From Bacteroidetes bacterium UBA1947 (lineage in GTDB: Bacteria; Bacteroidota; Bacteroidia; Chitinophagales; Chitinophagaceae), in contig DDET01000003.1 of the NCBI GenBank assembly GCA_002336915.1, forward strand, positions 21,599 through 85,598: a DNA stretch of 64,000 bases, written 5' to 3'. This document shows, piece by piece, positions 24,218-32,590 of this stretch; positions within the stretch are counted from its first letter, which is position 1; every line of letters begins with the position of its first letter. The position numbers and the translations under genes are program-made. The notes under the pieces are model-generated. The model had not been told where the DNA came from. It did not search any database and saw only the letters and a list, made by a program, of their open reading frames with translations.

Positions 24218-25376
24218 ATAGCCAGTTGTACCTGCCGAAACCTTTGCCATAGTAATCTTTGTCGAGACAATCTTTTTTTGGCACCTCGCGGAAGCCATCG
24301 GGTGGCTTGCCGTATTTGGGGCTGTCGATGGTGCGCCGGGTTATCTTGTCGTAGTAGAATGTGTAGGGGTCGTTGGCGTCCTGGATGCATTTTCGGTAAT
24401 AGTAAGGTGGCTCTGGTGTCTCGCCAAGGGAGAGAGGTTGCGTGTCGCTGTCGGGTTTATTATCATCAACGAGTGAATCCGTGCAATCGTGAGATTGCTT
24501 CGTGCCTCGCAATGACGCGAGTGGTGCCCGATTATAGGGTAAATTATTTTCGGGCATTTCGGGCATTTTTGTGGTGGGTGTTTGCGATTCTTCTGATTGA
24601 TTTCCATGTTGTTGTGCTATGATTTGTTCGTTTTTTTCGATGCCCGATTCGTGCCCGATTGAGGCCTCAGCCCGGCCCTCTCCGAAGGAGAGGGAGGTGT
24701 TATCGGACATATTCGGGAATGGGAGTTCGAGTTGGTTGGGGTTGTAGTCGAGCGCGAGTGAGGCCTCACCCCGGCCCTCTCCGAAGGAGAGGGAGGTATC
24801 GTTTGGGAATGGGAGTTCGGGTTGGTTGGGGTTGTAGTCGGGCCGGGGTGAGGCCTCAGCCCGGCCCTCTCCGAAGGAGAGGGCGGTGTTATATGAGCCG
24901 GGAGTTTGTTCGCCATATTCTATGTCGTAGGGGTGAAAGCCTTTGATTTGGGAGCCGTTGAGGAAGGCGCTGCCGTAGTTGGTGAGGAGTTTTGCCAGAT
25001 CATCGTTCAGCGGACGAACATAATCTATGAAGTTCATCATGAACTGGATGTTCTGGCCCTGGGAGGTTTGCTTTTGCACTTTGTTGATGCAATTGGTGAG
25101 GCGGCTGATGGTCAGGGATTCATCTTTCGTGGGATGCCGCTCTCCCCTATCCCGCTGGGAGATGCGGTAGTTGATATCGTTGAGCTGCTCGTAGATGTTT
25201 TCTACTAATACAGAGGGCATGCGACGCGTTGCGGATTTTAGTTGCTGCCAGTGGCCTTCTTTGATCCAGCGGTAGAGGGTTTTAGGGTCGATGCCGAGTT
25301 GCGATGCAATTTCCTTTTGCGATCGTTCGGTGTTGAGGAATAGGGATTCTGCTTGTTGTTTTTGATTTTCAATCAT
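24216..25376 (-). CDS. Terminase small-subunit-like HTH protein with repeat insertions
   Basis: 386 residues. The N-terminus (about 1-50) is a helix-turn-helix (SQKEIASQLGIDPKTLYRWI) of the kind at the start of phage terminase small subunits, followed by a helical domain to about residue 145 that also fits that group. No other phage gene is near, so it is likely a domesticated or orphan copy. From about residue 160 the protein is low in order and includes three in-frame copies of the dispersed DNA repeat (each giving LSFGEGR.EAS and, twice, DYNPNQ.ELPFPN) and one copy of a second repeat family (ASLRGTKQSHD). The last 55 residues return to an ordered-looking, aromatic-rich sequence (PPYYYRKCIQDANDPYTFYY). 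The inserts keep the frame open, so the gene may still be functional. Confidence 0.65.
   Translation of the reverse strand: MIENQKQQAESLFLNTERSQKEIASQLGIDPKTLYRWIKEGHWQQLKSATRRMPSVLVENIYEQLNDINYRISQRDRGERHPTKDESLTISRLTNCINKVQKQTSQGQNIQFMMNFIDYVRPLNDDLAKLLTNYGSAFLNGSQIKGFHPYDIEYGEQTPGSYNTALSFGEGRAEASPRPDYNPNQPELPFPNDTSLSFGEGRGEASLALDYNPNQLELPFPNMSDNTSLSFGEGRAEASIGHESGIEKNEQIIAQQHGNQSEESQTPTTKMPEMPENNLPYNRAPLASLRGTKQSHDCTDSLVDDNKPDSDTQPLSLGETPEPPYYYRKCIQDANDPYTFYYDKITRRTIDSPKYGKPPDGFREVPKKDCLDKDYYGKGFGRYNWL
24488..24517. repeat. Dispersed palindromic repeat within the terminase-like gene (SLRGTKQSH-coding family)
   Basis: About 30 bases containing GAGATTGCTTCGTGCCTCGC and AATGACG. I recall this as a common dispersed repeat in Bacteroidota genomes. 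In the minus-strand gene frame it encodes SLRGTKQSH. Confidence 0.55.
24661..24890. repeat. Three tandem copies (about 90-99 bp) of a palindromic element, in frame within a gene
   Basis: Copies start at 24661, 24760 and 24850, spaced 99 and 90 bases, both multiples of three. Each begins GAGGCCTCA.CCCGG and has the palindrome CCCTCTCCGAAGGAGAGGG. The first two share a further spacer (GGGAGTTCG.GTTGGTTGGG). The same palindrome, inverted, is at 16476-16494. Confidence 0.8.
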
Positions 25377-25435
25377 CGTAGTTAAGGTTTATGAACTGTT
25401 GTTAATACTTCATCTCTTGAATCTCTTCTCAACTC

Positions 25436-25471
25436 GTTACTTTCTTTTGTCTTGACACAAAAGAAAGTAAC
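25436..25471. repeat. Perfect 15-bp inverted repeat
   Basis: GTTACTTTCTTTTGT (25436-25450) and ACAAAAGAAAGTAAC (25457-25471) around 6 bases. I recall this type of hairpin at the edge of dispersed Bacteroidota repeats. It stands directly next to the larger folded element at 25494. Confidence 0.8.
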
Positions 25472-25493
25472 CAAAGAAAAGGTCAAGGCTCTT

Positions 25494-25663
25494 GGAAAGA
25501 AAGCTAAAAATTGAGGTCCAGGCCTAAAAGGAAAAATAAGTTCGAGCTTCGAACAATTCCCAATTTCAGCAGGACTTTTATGCGTTCACGATGCTTTAGA
25601 CTTCAGTAGACGGTTTTCCTTTCTTAACGGCCTAGACCTCAATTTTCTTAACGCTTTCTTTCC
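25494..25663. repeat. Long folded repeat element with ~45-bp imperfect arms
   Basis: The arm at 25494-25535 (containing ATTGAGGTCCAGGCCT) is complementary to 25614-25663 (containing AGGCCGTTAAG/CTTAACGG and GACCTCAAT) over about 42 positions with small bulges. Between the arms, GTTCGA-GCT-TCGAAC (25540-25554) forms its own hairpin. No reading frame runs through it. It may be a mobile (MITE-like) element or a structured RNA. Confidence 0.7.
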
Positions 25664-25738
25664 AAATGCCGGTCGTTTTTTTCGTTTTTAGAACAAAGTT
25701 CGGAAGCGTTTTTGGGTTGGGGAAATTGAAGTTTTATG

Positions 25739-25783
25739 ATACCCTTCTGAAAGGGTATGATACCCCCTTGCGGAGGGTATCAT
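25739..25783. repeat. Two stacked hairpins of the GATACCC family
   Basis: ATACCCTT/AAGGGTAT (25739-25758) and ATGATACCC/GGGTATCAT (25757-25783) share bases, so they can exchange pairing partners. Confidence 0.65.
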
Positions 25784-26215
25784 ACTCCTATTTTTGAGGT
25801 TAAAGTATTGATAATGAGACGTTGGTATAATGAAATGAAAAAAGGTGAAAAATGCAGCTTTCGTGAGGTTTATTGGCGAAAATCTGCAGCAAAGTGGATG
25901 AAAAGCAGAGCCCTGAATTCTATTAAACTATTGTCAATAAACGTTAAACTGTCGAGCAATGAATGCTCCCGAAATAAATTCGGGACAGGCTATTGCAAAT
26001 GGAGTTTTATCGGCACCACCGGATGGCAAGCGAACATCCGGAGGAACGGGTGAAAGAGTAGGTAAATGTGCAAATTGGCTTTCCGGTGCGAACGGGCATC
26101 CACCTACCCCCCTTCAGGCTTTCGCACAGAAGCGTCCGCACAAGGGGGAACGGAGGGCGGAAGAGCGGGAGCGAGGAGCGGAAACGGGCATTTTTTCAAT
26201 TTGCACATCATCACA

Positions 26216-26248
26216 TTTGCACATTATCACATTAATTCCCTACCTTTG
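26216..26248 (+). promoter_or_regulatory. Promoter of rpmE2
   Basis: TTTG at 26216-26219 and TACCTTTG at 26241-26248 match the Bacteroidota promoter exactly, 53 bases before the rpmE2 start. The leader contains a short hairpin GCATGG/CCATGC at 26265-26282. Confidence 0.72.
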
Positions 26249-26300
26249 CACCTCTAATTTAACAGCATGGCCAAATCCATGCACAAAAACAGGCAATAAA

Positions 26301-26552
26301 ATGAAAAAAGATATTCATCCAAAGAGCTACCGTTTAGTGGTGTTCAAAGACATGTCGAACGACTATGCATTCCTTAGCCGTTCTACTGCTGCTACAAAGG
26401 AAACGATCCAATGGGAAGACGGTAACGAATACCCACTGGTAAAGGTCGAGATCTCTCATATGTCGCACCCCTTTTATACAGGTAAGTCGATGTTCGTAGA
26501 TACTGCAGGCCGTATCGAGAAATTCAAGCAGCGTTACGCAAAGAAGAAATAA
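26301..26552 (+). CDS. rpmE2: 50S ribosomal protein L31, type B
   Basis: 83 residues beginning MKKDIHPKSYR, followed by VVFKDMSNDYAFLSRST, the hallmark of type B L31. It has none of the four zinc-binding cysteines of type A, so it is the zinc-independent form; it sits at the subunit bridge near the central protuberance of the 50S. In many bacteria the zinc-free form is induced on zinc limitation, but here it may be the only one. ATG at 26301 is chosen because the family always begins at this point; the frame extends upstream into the promoter. It has its own promoter and terminator. Confidence 0.96.
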   Translation: MKKDIHPKSYRLVVFKDMSNDYAFLSRSTAATKETIQWEDGNEYPLVKVEISHMSHPFYTGKSMFVDTAGRIEKFKQRYAKKK

Positions 26553-26590
26553 TACTTTAAGTATTAACAATACTTGCATTAAGCAGTTAA

Positions 26591-26614
26591 AATCCCGACT
26601 TTTGTCGGGATTTT
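26591..26614 (+). terminator. Intrinsic terminator after rpmE2
   Basis: AATCCCGAC (26591-26599), TTTT loop, GTCGGGATT (26604-26612), then T-rich sequence. Confidence 0.88.
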
Positions 26615-26680
26615 GATTTTGGGTAATGTCGTTCCTCATTCCGATCCCAAACGGTACGATTAAAGGAATGAATTATATGA

Positions 26681-27877
26681 ATGAATTATATTTTATTTGC
26701 CGACCATAGCCGGTATAATCTTCTGCCTTTTACCCATACGCGGCCTGTAGCCGATGTACGCTGCGGTATCTTTACCATGCGCGAGAGATGGGAGCATTTC
26801 CTAAAGGCGCCGACATCGAGCCTTGCCAAGAACTACTTACAGGCTGTCTACCCGCTGGTAGTTGGCACAGACAATATGCTGATCAATGGCAGCATCTTTG
26901 CCAGCCGGGCGCTTACAGATGCAATACTTAAACTGGAGCAGGGCCAAAAGCTGGTACACAATGGCCGCCTGGTAGCCGCCCGTACGAGCCTTACCGAGCT
27001 GAACGCCGATGATATACTACCCCATAACATTGACGAGATAGCCTACGAAGGCACAGTATATGGCCTGGATAATGTGTGGGATATCTTTGCCCAGAACGAC
27101 AGGGCCATCAGAGAGGACTTTGCCTTGCTGACGAAAGGGAAAGCGAATGCAGCAATACCTGCGGGAGTGACCGTAAGCGGGCATGATATTTTCGTGGAGG
27201 AAGGAGCAGAACTATACCCGGGCTGTATCATAAACGCAGCTACAGGGCCGGTATATATAGGCAAGGGCGCGCAAGTGCTGGAGGGAACATTGATGCGCGG
27301 GCCGGTAGCCATTTGCGAAGGGGCTGTGGTGAAAATGGGTGCCAAGATATATGGTGCCACAACAGTGGGGCCGTACTGCAAAGTGGGTGGAGAGCTGAAT
27401 AACGTGGTGCTATTTGCCAACAGCAATAAGGCGCACGATGGCTACCTGGGCAATGCGGTGATAGGCGAATGGTGTAACCTGGGCGCAGATACCAACTGCT
27501 CGAACCTGAAGAACAATTATGACGAAGTGAAAATATGGGATGAGCATAGCAAAAAAGGCATTGCAACGGGCCTCACCTTTTGCGGCCTTATGATGGGCGA
27601 CCATTCAAAGTGCAGCATCAATACAATGTTCAACACAGGCACGGTGGCAGGTGTATCCTGCAATATATTTGGAACAGGCTTTCATGAAAAGTTCATCCCC
27701 TCCTTTTGCTGGGGCGGGCCCGAAGGCATAACCACCTACGATATTAACAGGGCAATAGAAACCGCGGGGCGCGTAATGGCAAGACGTAATAAACAAATGA
27801 CCGTGGCGGAGCAGGAAATGCTGCGCTACGTTTTTGAGCATACTGCAGAGCAGCGAAACTGGTTTGCAAAAAACTAA
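26681..27877 (+). CDS. GlmU-like putative sugar nucleotidyltransferase with left-handed beta helix
   Basis: 398 residues of the Bacteroidota-specific GlmU-like family. The N-terminal part starts MNYILFADHSRYNLLPFTHT with RPVADVRCGIFTMRERWE, a shortened nucleotidyltransferase; the C-terminal half is a left-handed beta helix with hexapeptide-like repeats (IYIGKGAQVLEGT..., GATTVGPYCKVGGELN, NAVIGEWCNLGADTNCSNLK). It probably supplies UDP-GlcNAc or a related activated sugar for cell-envelope synthesis. ATG at 26681 was chosen over nearby ATGs because the next residues are the conserved start. It is followed after 21 bases by tpiA. Confidence 0.85.
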   Translation: MNYILFADHSRYNLLPFTHTRPVADVRCGIFTMRERWEHFLKAPTSSLAKNYLQAVYPLVVGTDNMLINGSIFASRALTDAILKLEQGQKLVHNGRLVAARTSLTELNADDILPHNIDEIAYEGTVYGLDNVWDIFAQNDRAIREDFALLTKGKANAAIPAGVTVSGHDIFVEEGAELYPGCIINAATGPVYIGKGAQVLEGTLMRGPVAICEGAVVKMGAKIYGATTVGPYCKVGGELNNVVLFANSNKAHDGYLGNAVIGEWCNLGADTNCSNLKNNYDEVKIWDEHSKKGIATGLTFCGLMMGDHSKCSINTMFNTGTVAGVSCNIFGTGFHEKFIPSFCWGGPEGITTYDINRAIETAGRVMARRNKQMTVAEQEMLRYVFEHTAEQRNWFAKN

Positions 27878-27898
27878 AGACATCAAAGCAAGAAAGCT

Positions 27899-28666
27899 AT
27901 GAGAAAGAAAATAGTAGCAGGCAACTGGAAAATGAACCTGGACCTTAACGAAGGTAAAACGCTGGTAGAAGGCATATTGGCAGGCCTGCCTACCCTGAAT
28001 GATAATAAGCAGGTGGTGATAGCCCCACCCTTCACCCATATTACCCAAACGGTGGCACAGCTGGATGAGTATGAGCATATATATGTGGGTGCTCAGAACT
28101 GCTCGTCGGAAGTGTCAGGAGCGTATACGGGCGAGGTATCGGCGGCAATGCTGCAGAGCGCGGGCGCAAAATACGTGATCATAGGCCATAGCGAACGCAG
28201 GGAATATTTTAAAGAAGATGATGCGATACTGGCACGCAAAATAGAGCAGGCACTGACTACAGAAATGAATGTGATATTTTGCTGCGGCGAATCGCTGGAG
28301 ATACGCGACTCAAATGCACAAAACGAATATGTAGAGAAGCAGTTGAAATCGGCCCTCTTTCACCTTGGCGACCTGCTGATGAAGCGGATAACCATAGCCT
28401 ACGAGCCCATATGGGCCATAGGCACGGGCCGCACTGCCAGCGCACAACAGGCCCAGGATATGCATGCACATATACGCCATGTGATAGCCATGCAATATAA
28501 CCTGGTACTGGCCGATGAAATGAGCATCCTATACGGCGGCAGTGCCAAACCATCGAACGCAGCAGAGCTTTTTGCCTGTGCCGATGTAGACGGCGGCCTG
28601 ATAGGCGGTGCATCGCTAAAAGCGGAGGATTTCCTTGGAATAGTAAATGCTATGATCGCCTCGTAA
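27899..28666 (+). CDS. tpiA: Triosephosphate isomerase
   Basis: 255 residues. GNWKMN with Lys11, catalytic His97 in IIGHSERR and catalytic Glu169 in AYEPIWAIGTG, and the phosphate-binding ILYGGSAKPSNA near the C-terminus. It interconverts dihydroxyacetone phosphate and glyceraldehyde 3-phosphate in glycolysis and gluconeogenesis. All active-site residues are present and the length is normal. Placed 21 bases after the GlmU-like gene, with which it is probably co-transcribed. Confidence 0.97.
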   Translation: MRKKIVAGNWKMNLDLNEGKTLVEGILAGLPTLNDNKQVVIAPPFTHITQTVAQLDEYEHIYVGAQNCSSEVSGAYTGEVSAAMLQSAGAKYVIIGHSERREYFKEDDAILARKIEQALTTEMNVIFCCGESLEIRDSNAQNEYVEKQLKSALFHLGDLLMKRITIAYEPIWAIGTGRTASAQQAQDMHAHIRHVIAMQYNLVLADEMSILYGGSAKPSNAAELFACADVDGGLIGGASLKAEDFLGIVNAMIAS

Positions 28667-28681
28667 TTTTTCAAGTAAAAT

Positions 28682-28712
28682 TTTGAGGTAAAAAAAAGGC
28701 TACGTATCTTTG
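28682..28712 (+). promoter_or_regulatory. Promoter of tRNA-Glu
   Basis: TTTG at 28682-28685 and TATCTTTG at 28705-28712 fit the Bacteroidota consensus, 18 bases before the tRNA. Confidence 0.6.
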
Positions 28713-28730
28713 CAATCCCAAAAACAAGAT

Positions 28731-28802
28731 GGCGCGTTGGTCAATCGGCTAAGACGCCTCCCTTTCACGGAGGAATGACGGGTTCGACTCCCGTACGTGC
28801 TA
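28731..28802 (+). tRNA. tRNA-Glu (anticodon TTC)
   Basis: Acceptor GGCGCGT pairs with ACGTGCT (two G-U pairs), discriminator A at 28802. Anticodon stem CCTCC/GGAGG encloses CTTTCAC, anticodon TTC. T-arm ACGGGTTCGACTCCCGT. CCA is not encoded. Confidence 0.94.
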
Positions 28803-28823
28803 CGAATATGAGAGCGGAAAGAC

Positions 28824-28857
28824 AGAGCGAAAAGCGATGTTTTTTCGCTCTCTTTGT
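28824..28857 (+). terminator. Intrinsic terminator after tRNA-Glu
   Basis: AGAGCGAAAA (28824-28833) pairs with TTTTCGCTCT (28842-28851), followed by CTTTGTTTT. Confidence 0.72.
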
Positions 28858-28903
28858 TTTGCTTATTTCGTGAGGCCCGGGCGATTCCGTATCTTAGTAA
28901 GAC

Positions 28904-29383
28904 ATGAGGAAATTAATATTCATACTTGGGATTGTTGTATTTGCTGCCTGTAATTCCGGCAACAATAAAAACGCAGCGAATACGGAAGACAGCAGCGAAG
29001 GGCCGGGGACGGCATATGACATCACCCCTGTATGGACCTATGAGTACGACTCAGCAACGAAGGACAACCGGATGAAAAAGCTGAGGGAGCTGAGCAAGGA
29101 AGAAAGATCGGCCGGGACATTAGTGATGATCCTGAACACAATAAACGAGGGCATACATATGAACCTCGTAAAAACATCGAACGATACCATGTACGTGGCC
29201 ATACCGGACAGCAAAGTGCTTACGCAACAGATGGGCTCGGAAGGAGCTACACAGTATATGGCTACCGCCACTTATACGCTTACAGAGATGACCGGGATAA
29301 AATATGTTCACTTTGATTTTGAAGAGGGTGACCATGCAGAGCCGGGCACCTATTCGCGGGAGCAATTCAGTAAAGGGTTTTAA
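28904..29383 (+). CDS. Lipoprotein of unknown function
   Basis: 159 residues. Type II signal peptide with lipobox VFAAC (Cys16) and a following asparagine/glycine-rich linker. The mature part is small and mixed (TPVWTYEYDSATKDNRMKKL, then VHFDFEEGDHAEPGTYSREQ at the C-terminus). I recognise no family. It stands alone, with a terminator upstream; the next gene starts 63 bases later with its own signal peptide. Confidence 0.75.
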   Translation: MRKLIFILGIVVFAACNSGNNKNAANTEDSSEGPGTAYDITPVWTYEYDSATKDNRMKKLRELSKEERSAGTLVMILNTINEGIHMNLVKTSNDTMYVAIPDSKVLTQQMGSEGATQYMATATYTLTEMTGIKYVHFDFEEGDHAEPGTYSREQFSKGF

Positions 29384-29446
29384 GTTTCCGTCTTAGCTAT
29401 TTATTTAATAAATTACATTTTGCTTAAGACAATTAAATACCGATTC

Positions 29447-30691
29447 ATGAAACGACTTTATTCCGTAAGCTCCATATTGCTGACGCTAAGCATGTTCCTG
29501 CTATCCAGCCTTAATGCACATGCACAATATTACTGGACACAACAACTTGCAGGCTTGCCGGACCTGTACAATATCTCGGGTATCATTGGCTATGGCAATA
29601 ATATGATCGTGGGGGATATGCCGTATTATTCGAGCACTGTATCCACTACATTTTACCCGTCTACTGGCGGGCATAGGGTTTACCGCTTCCTGAGGGTAAA
29701 TGGTGTACTGCTGGGTGTGGGCGACTCGGCCATATTAAAAAGCACCGATGACGGGCAGACATGGGCGCCAACCACAATGGGCTTTCCCTCGGTAAATATA
29801 GGACCGGGTGCACGCCTTTCAAATGAGGGCAACACAGTATATGCATTTGATACTTACAATATCAACTTTGGCACGCTGATATACAAATCCACGGATGGGG
29901 GTAATACCTGGTTGCCTACTGCGATACAAAAGCCTGATGGCTATGGTTTCCTGGTGCACGACGGTGTTATTTATGAAAGCGCTTTGACAACACTGCAATA
30001 CTCGCCGGACAATGGCAATAACTGGTACTATGTAACTACTATCGGTTCAAGCATCAATGACATAGTGGCCTTTGGCGATTCGGTGTTTGTTGCCACCAAT
30101 ACCGGCGTGTATAAAACGGCCGATAAGGGGCAGCACTGGACGAGCACTAAACAAGACAATGTGCTCTGCCTATGCGCAACGCCCATGAGCCTGCTATGCG
30201 GCACTAATGAACATGGCGTATGGCAAAGCGATCCTACGGGGCTCTCCTGGTTCCAGAAAAGTGAAGACCTGCCCGGCATGGGCGTAGCCAGCGGGCTGTA
30301 CAAACCGATAAGCGCCCTGAGCTACAACGATAACTATGCGATGGCCAGTGTGCTCTATGACACTGTTAACCCAGGGCCATATAATTTCCATTCATTGTAT
30401 ACTATGCCCATAGCAGGCTTAAAGACCGGAAATGTGCAGGCCAGCATTACTGATATAGAGGTGTACCCAAACCCTGCAAAGGACGAGCTGTTTATAAAAG
30501 CCGGGACATCGTACGGGAAGAACGTGCGGGTGACTTTGAGGGACATGAGCGGGGCCGTAAAATTCAGCGCTGATTACAAGGGCAGCCCGGTGATCGCTGT
30601 AAAAGTGGGGAAAATACCTGCGGGAAGCTATATCGCCACTATCAGCAATGGCAGCAGCAGTGCCTCAAAGAAGGTAGAAATCATCAACTGA
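29447..30691 (+). CDS. BNR/YCF48-like repeat protein with T9SS sorting domain
   Basis: 414 residues from ATG at 29447; a TTG 27 bases earlier is in frame but would spoil the signal peptide (MKRLYSVSSILLTLSMFLL...AHAQ). The core is a beta-propeller with Asp-box repeats at intervals of 40-60 residues: STDDGQTW, STDGGNTW, SPDNGNNW and TADKGQHW. The C-terminal 80 residues are a T9SS type A sorting domain opening at EVYPNPAKDELFIKAG and closing with a SASKKVEIIN strand. It should be a surface or secreted protein, perhaps binding glycans or proteins; no enzyme motif is visible. Confidence 0.82.
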   Translation: MKRLYSVSSILLTLSMFLLSSLNAHAQYYWTQQLAGLPDLYNISGIIGYGNNMIVGDMPYYSSTVSTTFYPSTGGHRVYRFLRVNGVLLGVGDSAILKSTDDGQTWAPTTMGFPSVNIGPGARLSNEGNTVYAFDTYNINFGTLIYKSTDGGNTWLPTAIQKPDGYGFLVHDGVIYESALTTLQYSPDNGNNWYYVTTIGSSINDIVAFGDSVFVATNTGVYKTADKGQHWTSTKQDNVLCLCATPMSLLCGTNEHGVWQSDPTGLSWFQKSEDLPGMGVASGLYKPISALSYNDNYAMASVLYDTVNPGPYNFHSLYTMPIAGLKTGNVQASITDIEVYPNPAKDELFIKAGTSYGKNVRVTLRDMSGAVKFSADYKGSPVIAVKVGKIPAGSYIATISNGSSSASKKVEIIN

Positions 30692-30744
30692 TGAAGGGAT
30701 AGTACCGGTTCACAACACAGCTAACTAACTGTCATTCATACTTA

Positions 30745-32457
30745 ATGTTTGCCTTGAATAATACACCAAAAAAACCTTTGGGGACAAGACTGCTCTTTGC
30801 CGGCGCAGCCTTGTTCCTTGCAGGGCATATTGTGTTTTGCACGTTCTACCTCCTGTCGGGCCATGACCATCTTGCCAGTTGGTTCAGCAGCCTTAATCCT
30901 TGTTTCTACCGGGCTGCACGCTGGACAGGCATGTACTTTACTGTAGAGACAAAACATACAGGCAATTACTTTTGCATAGCAGACATCATCATTTCCCTTT
31001 GCGGCTTATATTATCTCCGGCGGAGTTACATCAATTACACCAAATCTCTTTTACCGACCATCGGCAACAAAAAAGAACTTGCCCTGCCGCTGCTGTTTTT
31101 AACGGTGTGGTCGGCAATAGCCTGGCGGTATGGCAGCAAGATGACCGCCCCGTCGTTCGACGAAGTATTTTCCGCGGTCAACTGTGCGGGCAGCCGTCCC
31201 TTTCATGCGCTTGCCTACTATATGCTGCCGAATAACCATGTCCTTTTCAACGTGATCAACAGTTTTAGCCCGTTTAGCGACAAGGTGTTCTCCGGCAGGC
31301 TTATCTCGCTGGCAGCCTACATCCTGTTCAACGGGATCTCGTTCACTTTTTTTTCGGCCTGGTTCCAAAACCGGTGGTACGCACTATTGGCCGCGCTCAT
31401 GTTATCTTTCCAGTTCGCCCTGTGGGGCTTTAGCTTCCAGGGCCGGGGCTACGAGATATTTGCGCTGATGCACCTGCTTGCCTTCTGCTCGCTTATATCC
31501 TATATCCTGAGCAATGACGAAAGATGGCTGCGGCTGAACGCGATCAGTTGCATAATAGGCTACTGTTGTGTGCCCACCTTTTTATATTTTCATGCAGCGC
31601 AACTTGCGTTTTGCCTGTGCTACTGCCTGCTGTTCAAACAAACTTTGCGCGCATCGTGGAAGTATCATGTGATCATCCTGCTGAGCGCAGTAGTATGGTA
31701 CACACCCGCATTGTGCTTTTCGGGCACCGGGGCTGTGCTGCATAATAAATACGTATCGCCGGGCGAGGGTACTCCCGGCTCATTCATGGCCCATATCTAT
31801 TCCACCCTGGAAATATATACGCATTATTGTTTCTCGCTGGCTGATGGCAAACGTGAAAGCATTATTGCCGGTGTTTTGTTCTTCCTCCCGCTTGTACTGT
31901 TCATTGGGAGAGGGAATAAAACAAAGGTGCTTGCGGGGCTTTTTTACTTTTCGCTGTGGGCAGTAACTATCCTTTTCTTCATTGTGATGAAAAAATCTCC
32001 ATTCCACCGCACACTGATAGGGCATTATGCTATTACTTTCTTCACCCTGATCTATACGTTCCATACTATCTTCAAATTCATTTCCGATAAAGCAGGGGCG
32101 GCCTTTCTAACACCTATACTTATGCTTGCGGTATTCATACCTGCGGGTGTATACTTATTCCGCACAGGTACTGCAAATGTGTCGCAGAACCTGTACTTCA
32201 ACGAAATTAACGGCACCAATAAGCTGGTAAACGATGGCATGTCGCAAATACCGCCGAATAGCACAGTAGCCTGCTCCGACGAGAGCTTCTACTTTTATTA
32301 CATTGCTAAAAGGCGTGGTTTAAATGCGCATAAATGTATAGAAGGGAATGAGGACTTTTTTATGAACAACGACGAGGAGCCCATGCCAGCGGCTATGCAG
32401 CATAACTACGATCCTGTGGAGCATATTATGGACTATACCTTATACAAAAGGAAGTAA
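30745..32457 (+). CDS. Polytopic membrane protein, GT-C glycosyltransferase-like
   Basis: 570 residues with about eleven hydrophobic helices and a short soluble C-terminus. The first large extracytoplasmic loop carries APSFDEVFSAVN, an acidic (DE) motif in the position where lipid-phosphate-sugar dependent GT-C transferases keep their catalytic aspartate, and FSFQGRGYEIFALMHLLAFC follows in a later loop, reminiscent of PMT/ArnT-like proteins. Family cannot be fixed more closely. It might transfer a sugar from a polyprenyl carrier to a protein or lipid in the periplasm. A second protein of this general kind is at 50650. It sits between T9SS cargo genes, which in Bacteroidota may be glycosylated, but no direct link is shown. 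Confidence 0.65.
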   Translation: MFALNNTPKKPLGTRLLFAGAALFLAGHIVFCTFYLLSGHDHLASWFSSLNPCFYRAARWTGMYFTVETKHTGNYFCIADIIISLCGLYYLRRSYINYTKSLLPTIGNKKELALPLLFLTVWSAIAWRYGSKMTAPSFDEVFSAVNCAGSRPFHALAYYMLPNNHVLFNVINSFSPFSDKVFSGRLISLAAYILFNGISFTFFSAWFQNRWYALLAALMLSFQFALWGFSFQGRGYEIFALMHLLAFCSLISYILSNDERWLRLNAISCIIGYCCVPTFLYFHAAQLAFCLCYCLLFKQTLRASWKYHVIILLSAVVWYTPALCFSGTGAVLHNKYVSPGEGTPGSFMAHIYSTLEIYTHYCFSLADGKRESIIAGVLFFLPLVLFIGRGNKTKVLAGLFYFSLWAVTILFFIVMKKSPFHRTLIGHYAITFFTLIYTFHTIFKFISDKAGAAFLTPILMLAVFIPAGVYLFRTGTANVSQNLYFNEINGTNKLVNDGMSQIPPNSTVACSDESFYFYYIAKRRGLNAHKCIEGNEDFFMNNDEEPMPAAMQHNYDPVEHIMDYTLYKRK

Positions 32458-32590
32458 AAGTTAGCGCCTGCAAAAGACCACTCACTAAATCATAGCAGAC
32501 CTCCAATGCTCTAAAAATAACCAGTCACTAAACAGGCAGGGGACATTTTTATTTTTCGGTTTACCATTGTGTTTCACTAAAGTCACTATT

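Larger units (their letters stand above)
25377..26215. other. Long gap without a credible gene, filled with hairpin repeats
   Basis: Between the terminase-like gene and rpmE2 I see no supported coding region. A plus-strand frame at 25757-26053 begins inside a hairpin and has no family features. The stretch contains the folded element at 25436-25663, stacked hairpins at 25739-25783, a TCCCGAA/TTCGGGA hairpin at 25967-25985 and a CCGGATG/CATCCGG hairpin at 26019-26041, then purine-rich sequence up to the rpmE2 promoter. Confidence 0.7.

Noticed and set aside
24617..24946. Proline- and arginine-rich frames over the terminase-like gene
   Set aside because: They are the other frames of the tandem palindromic repeat and depend entirely on it.
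24216..25376. Prophage remnant
   Set aside because: The HTH resembles a terminase small subunit, but no large terminase, portal, capsid, integrase or lysis gene is nearby.
25757..26053. Plus-strand open frame of 98 codons in the repeat-rich gap
   Set aside because: It begins inside a hairpin repeat, crosses another, and has no recognisable domain or start signals.
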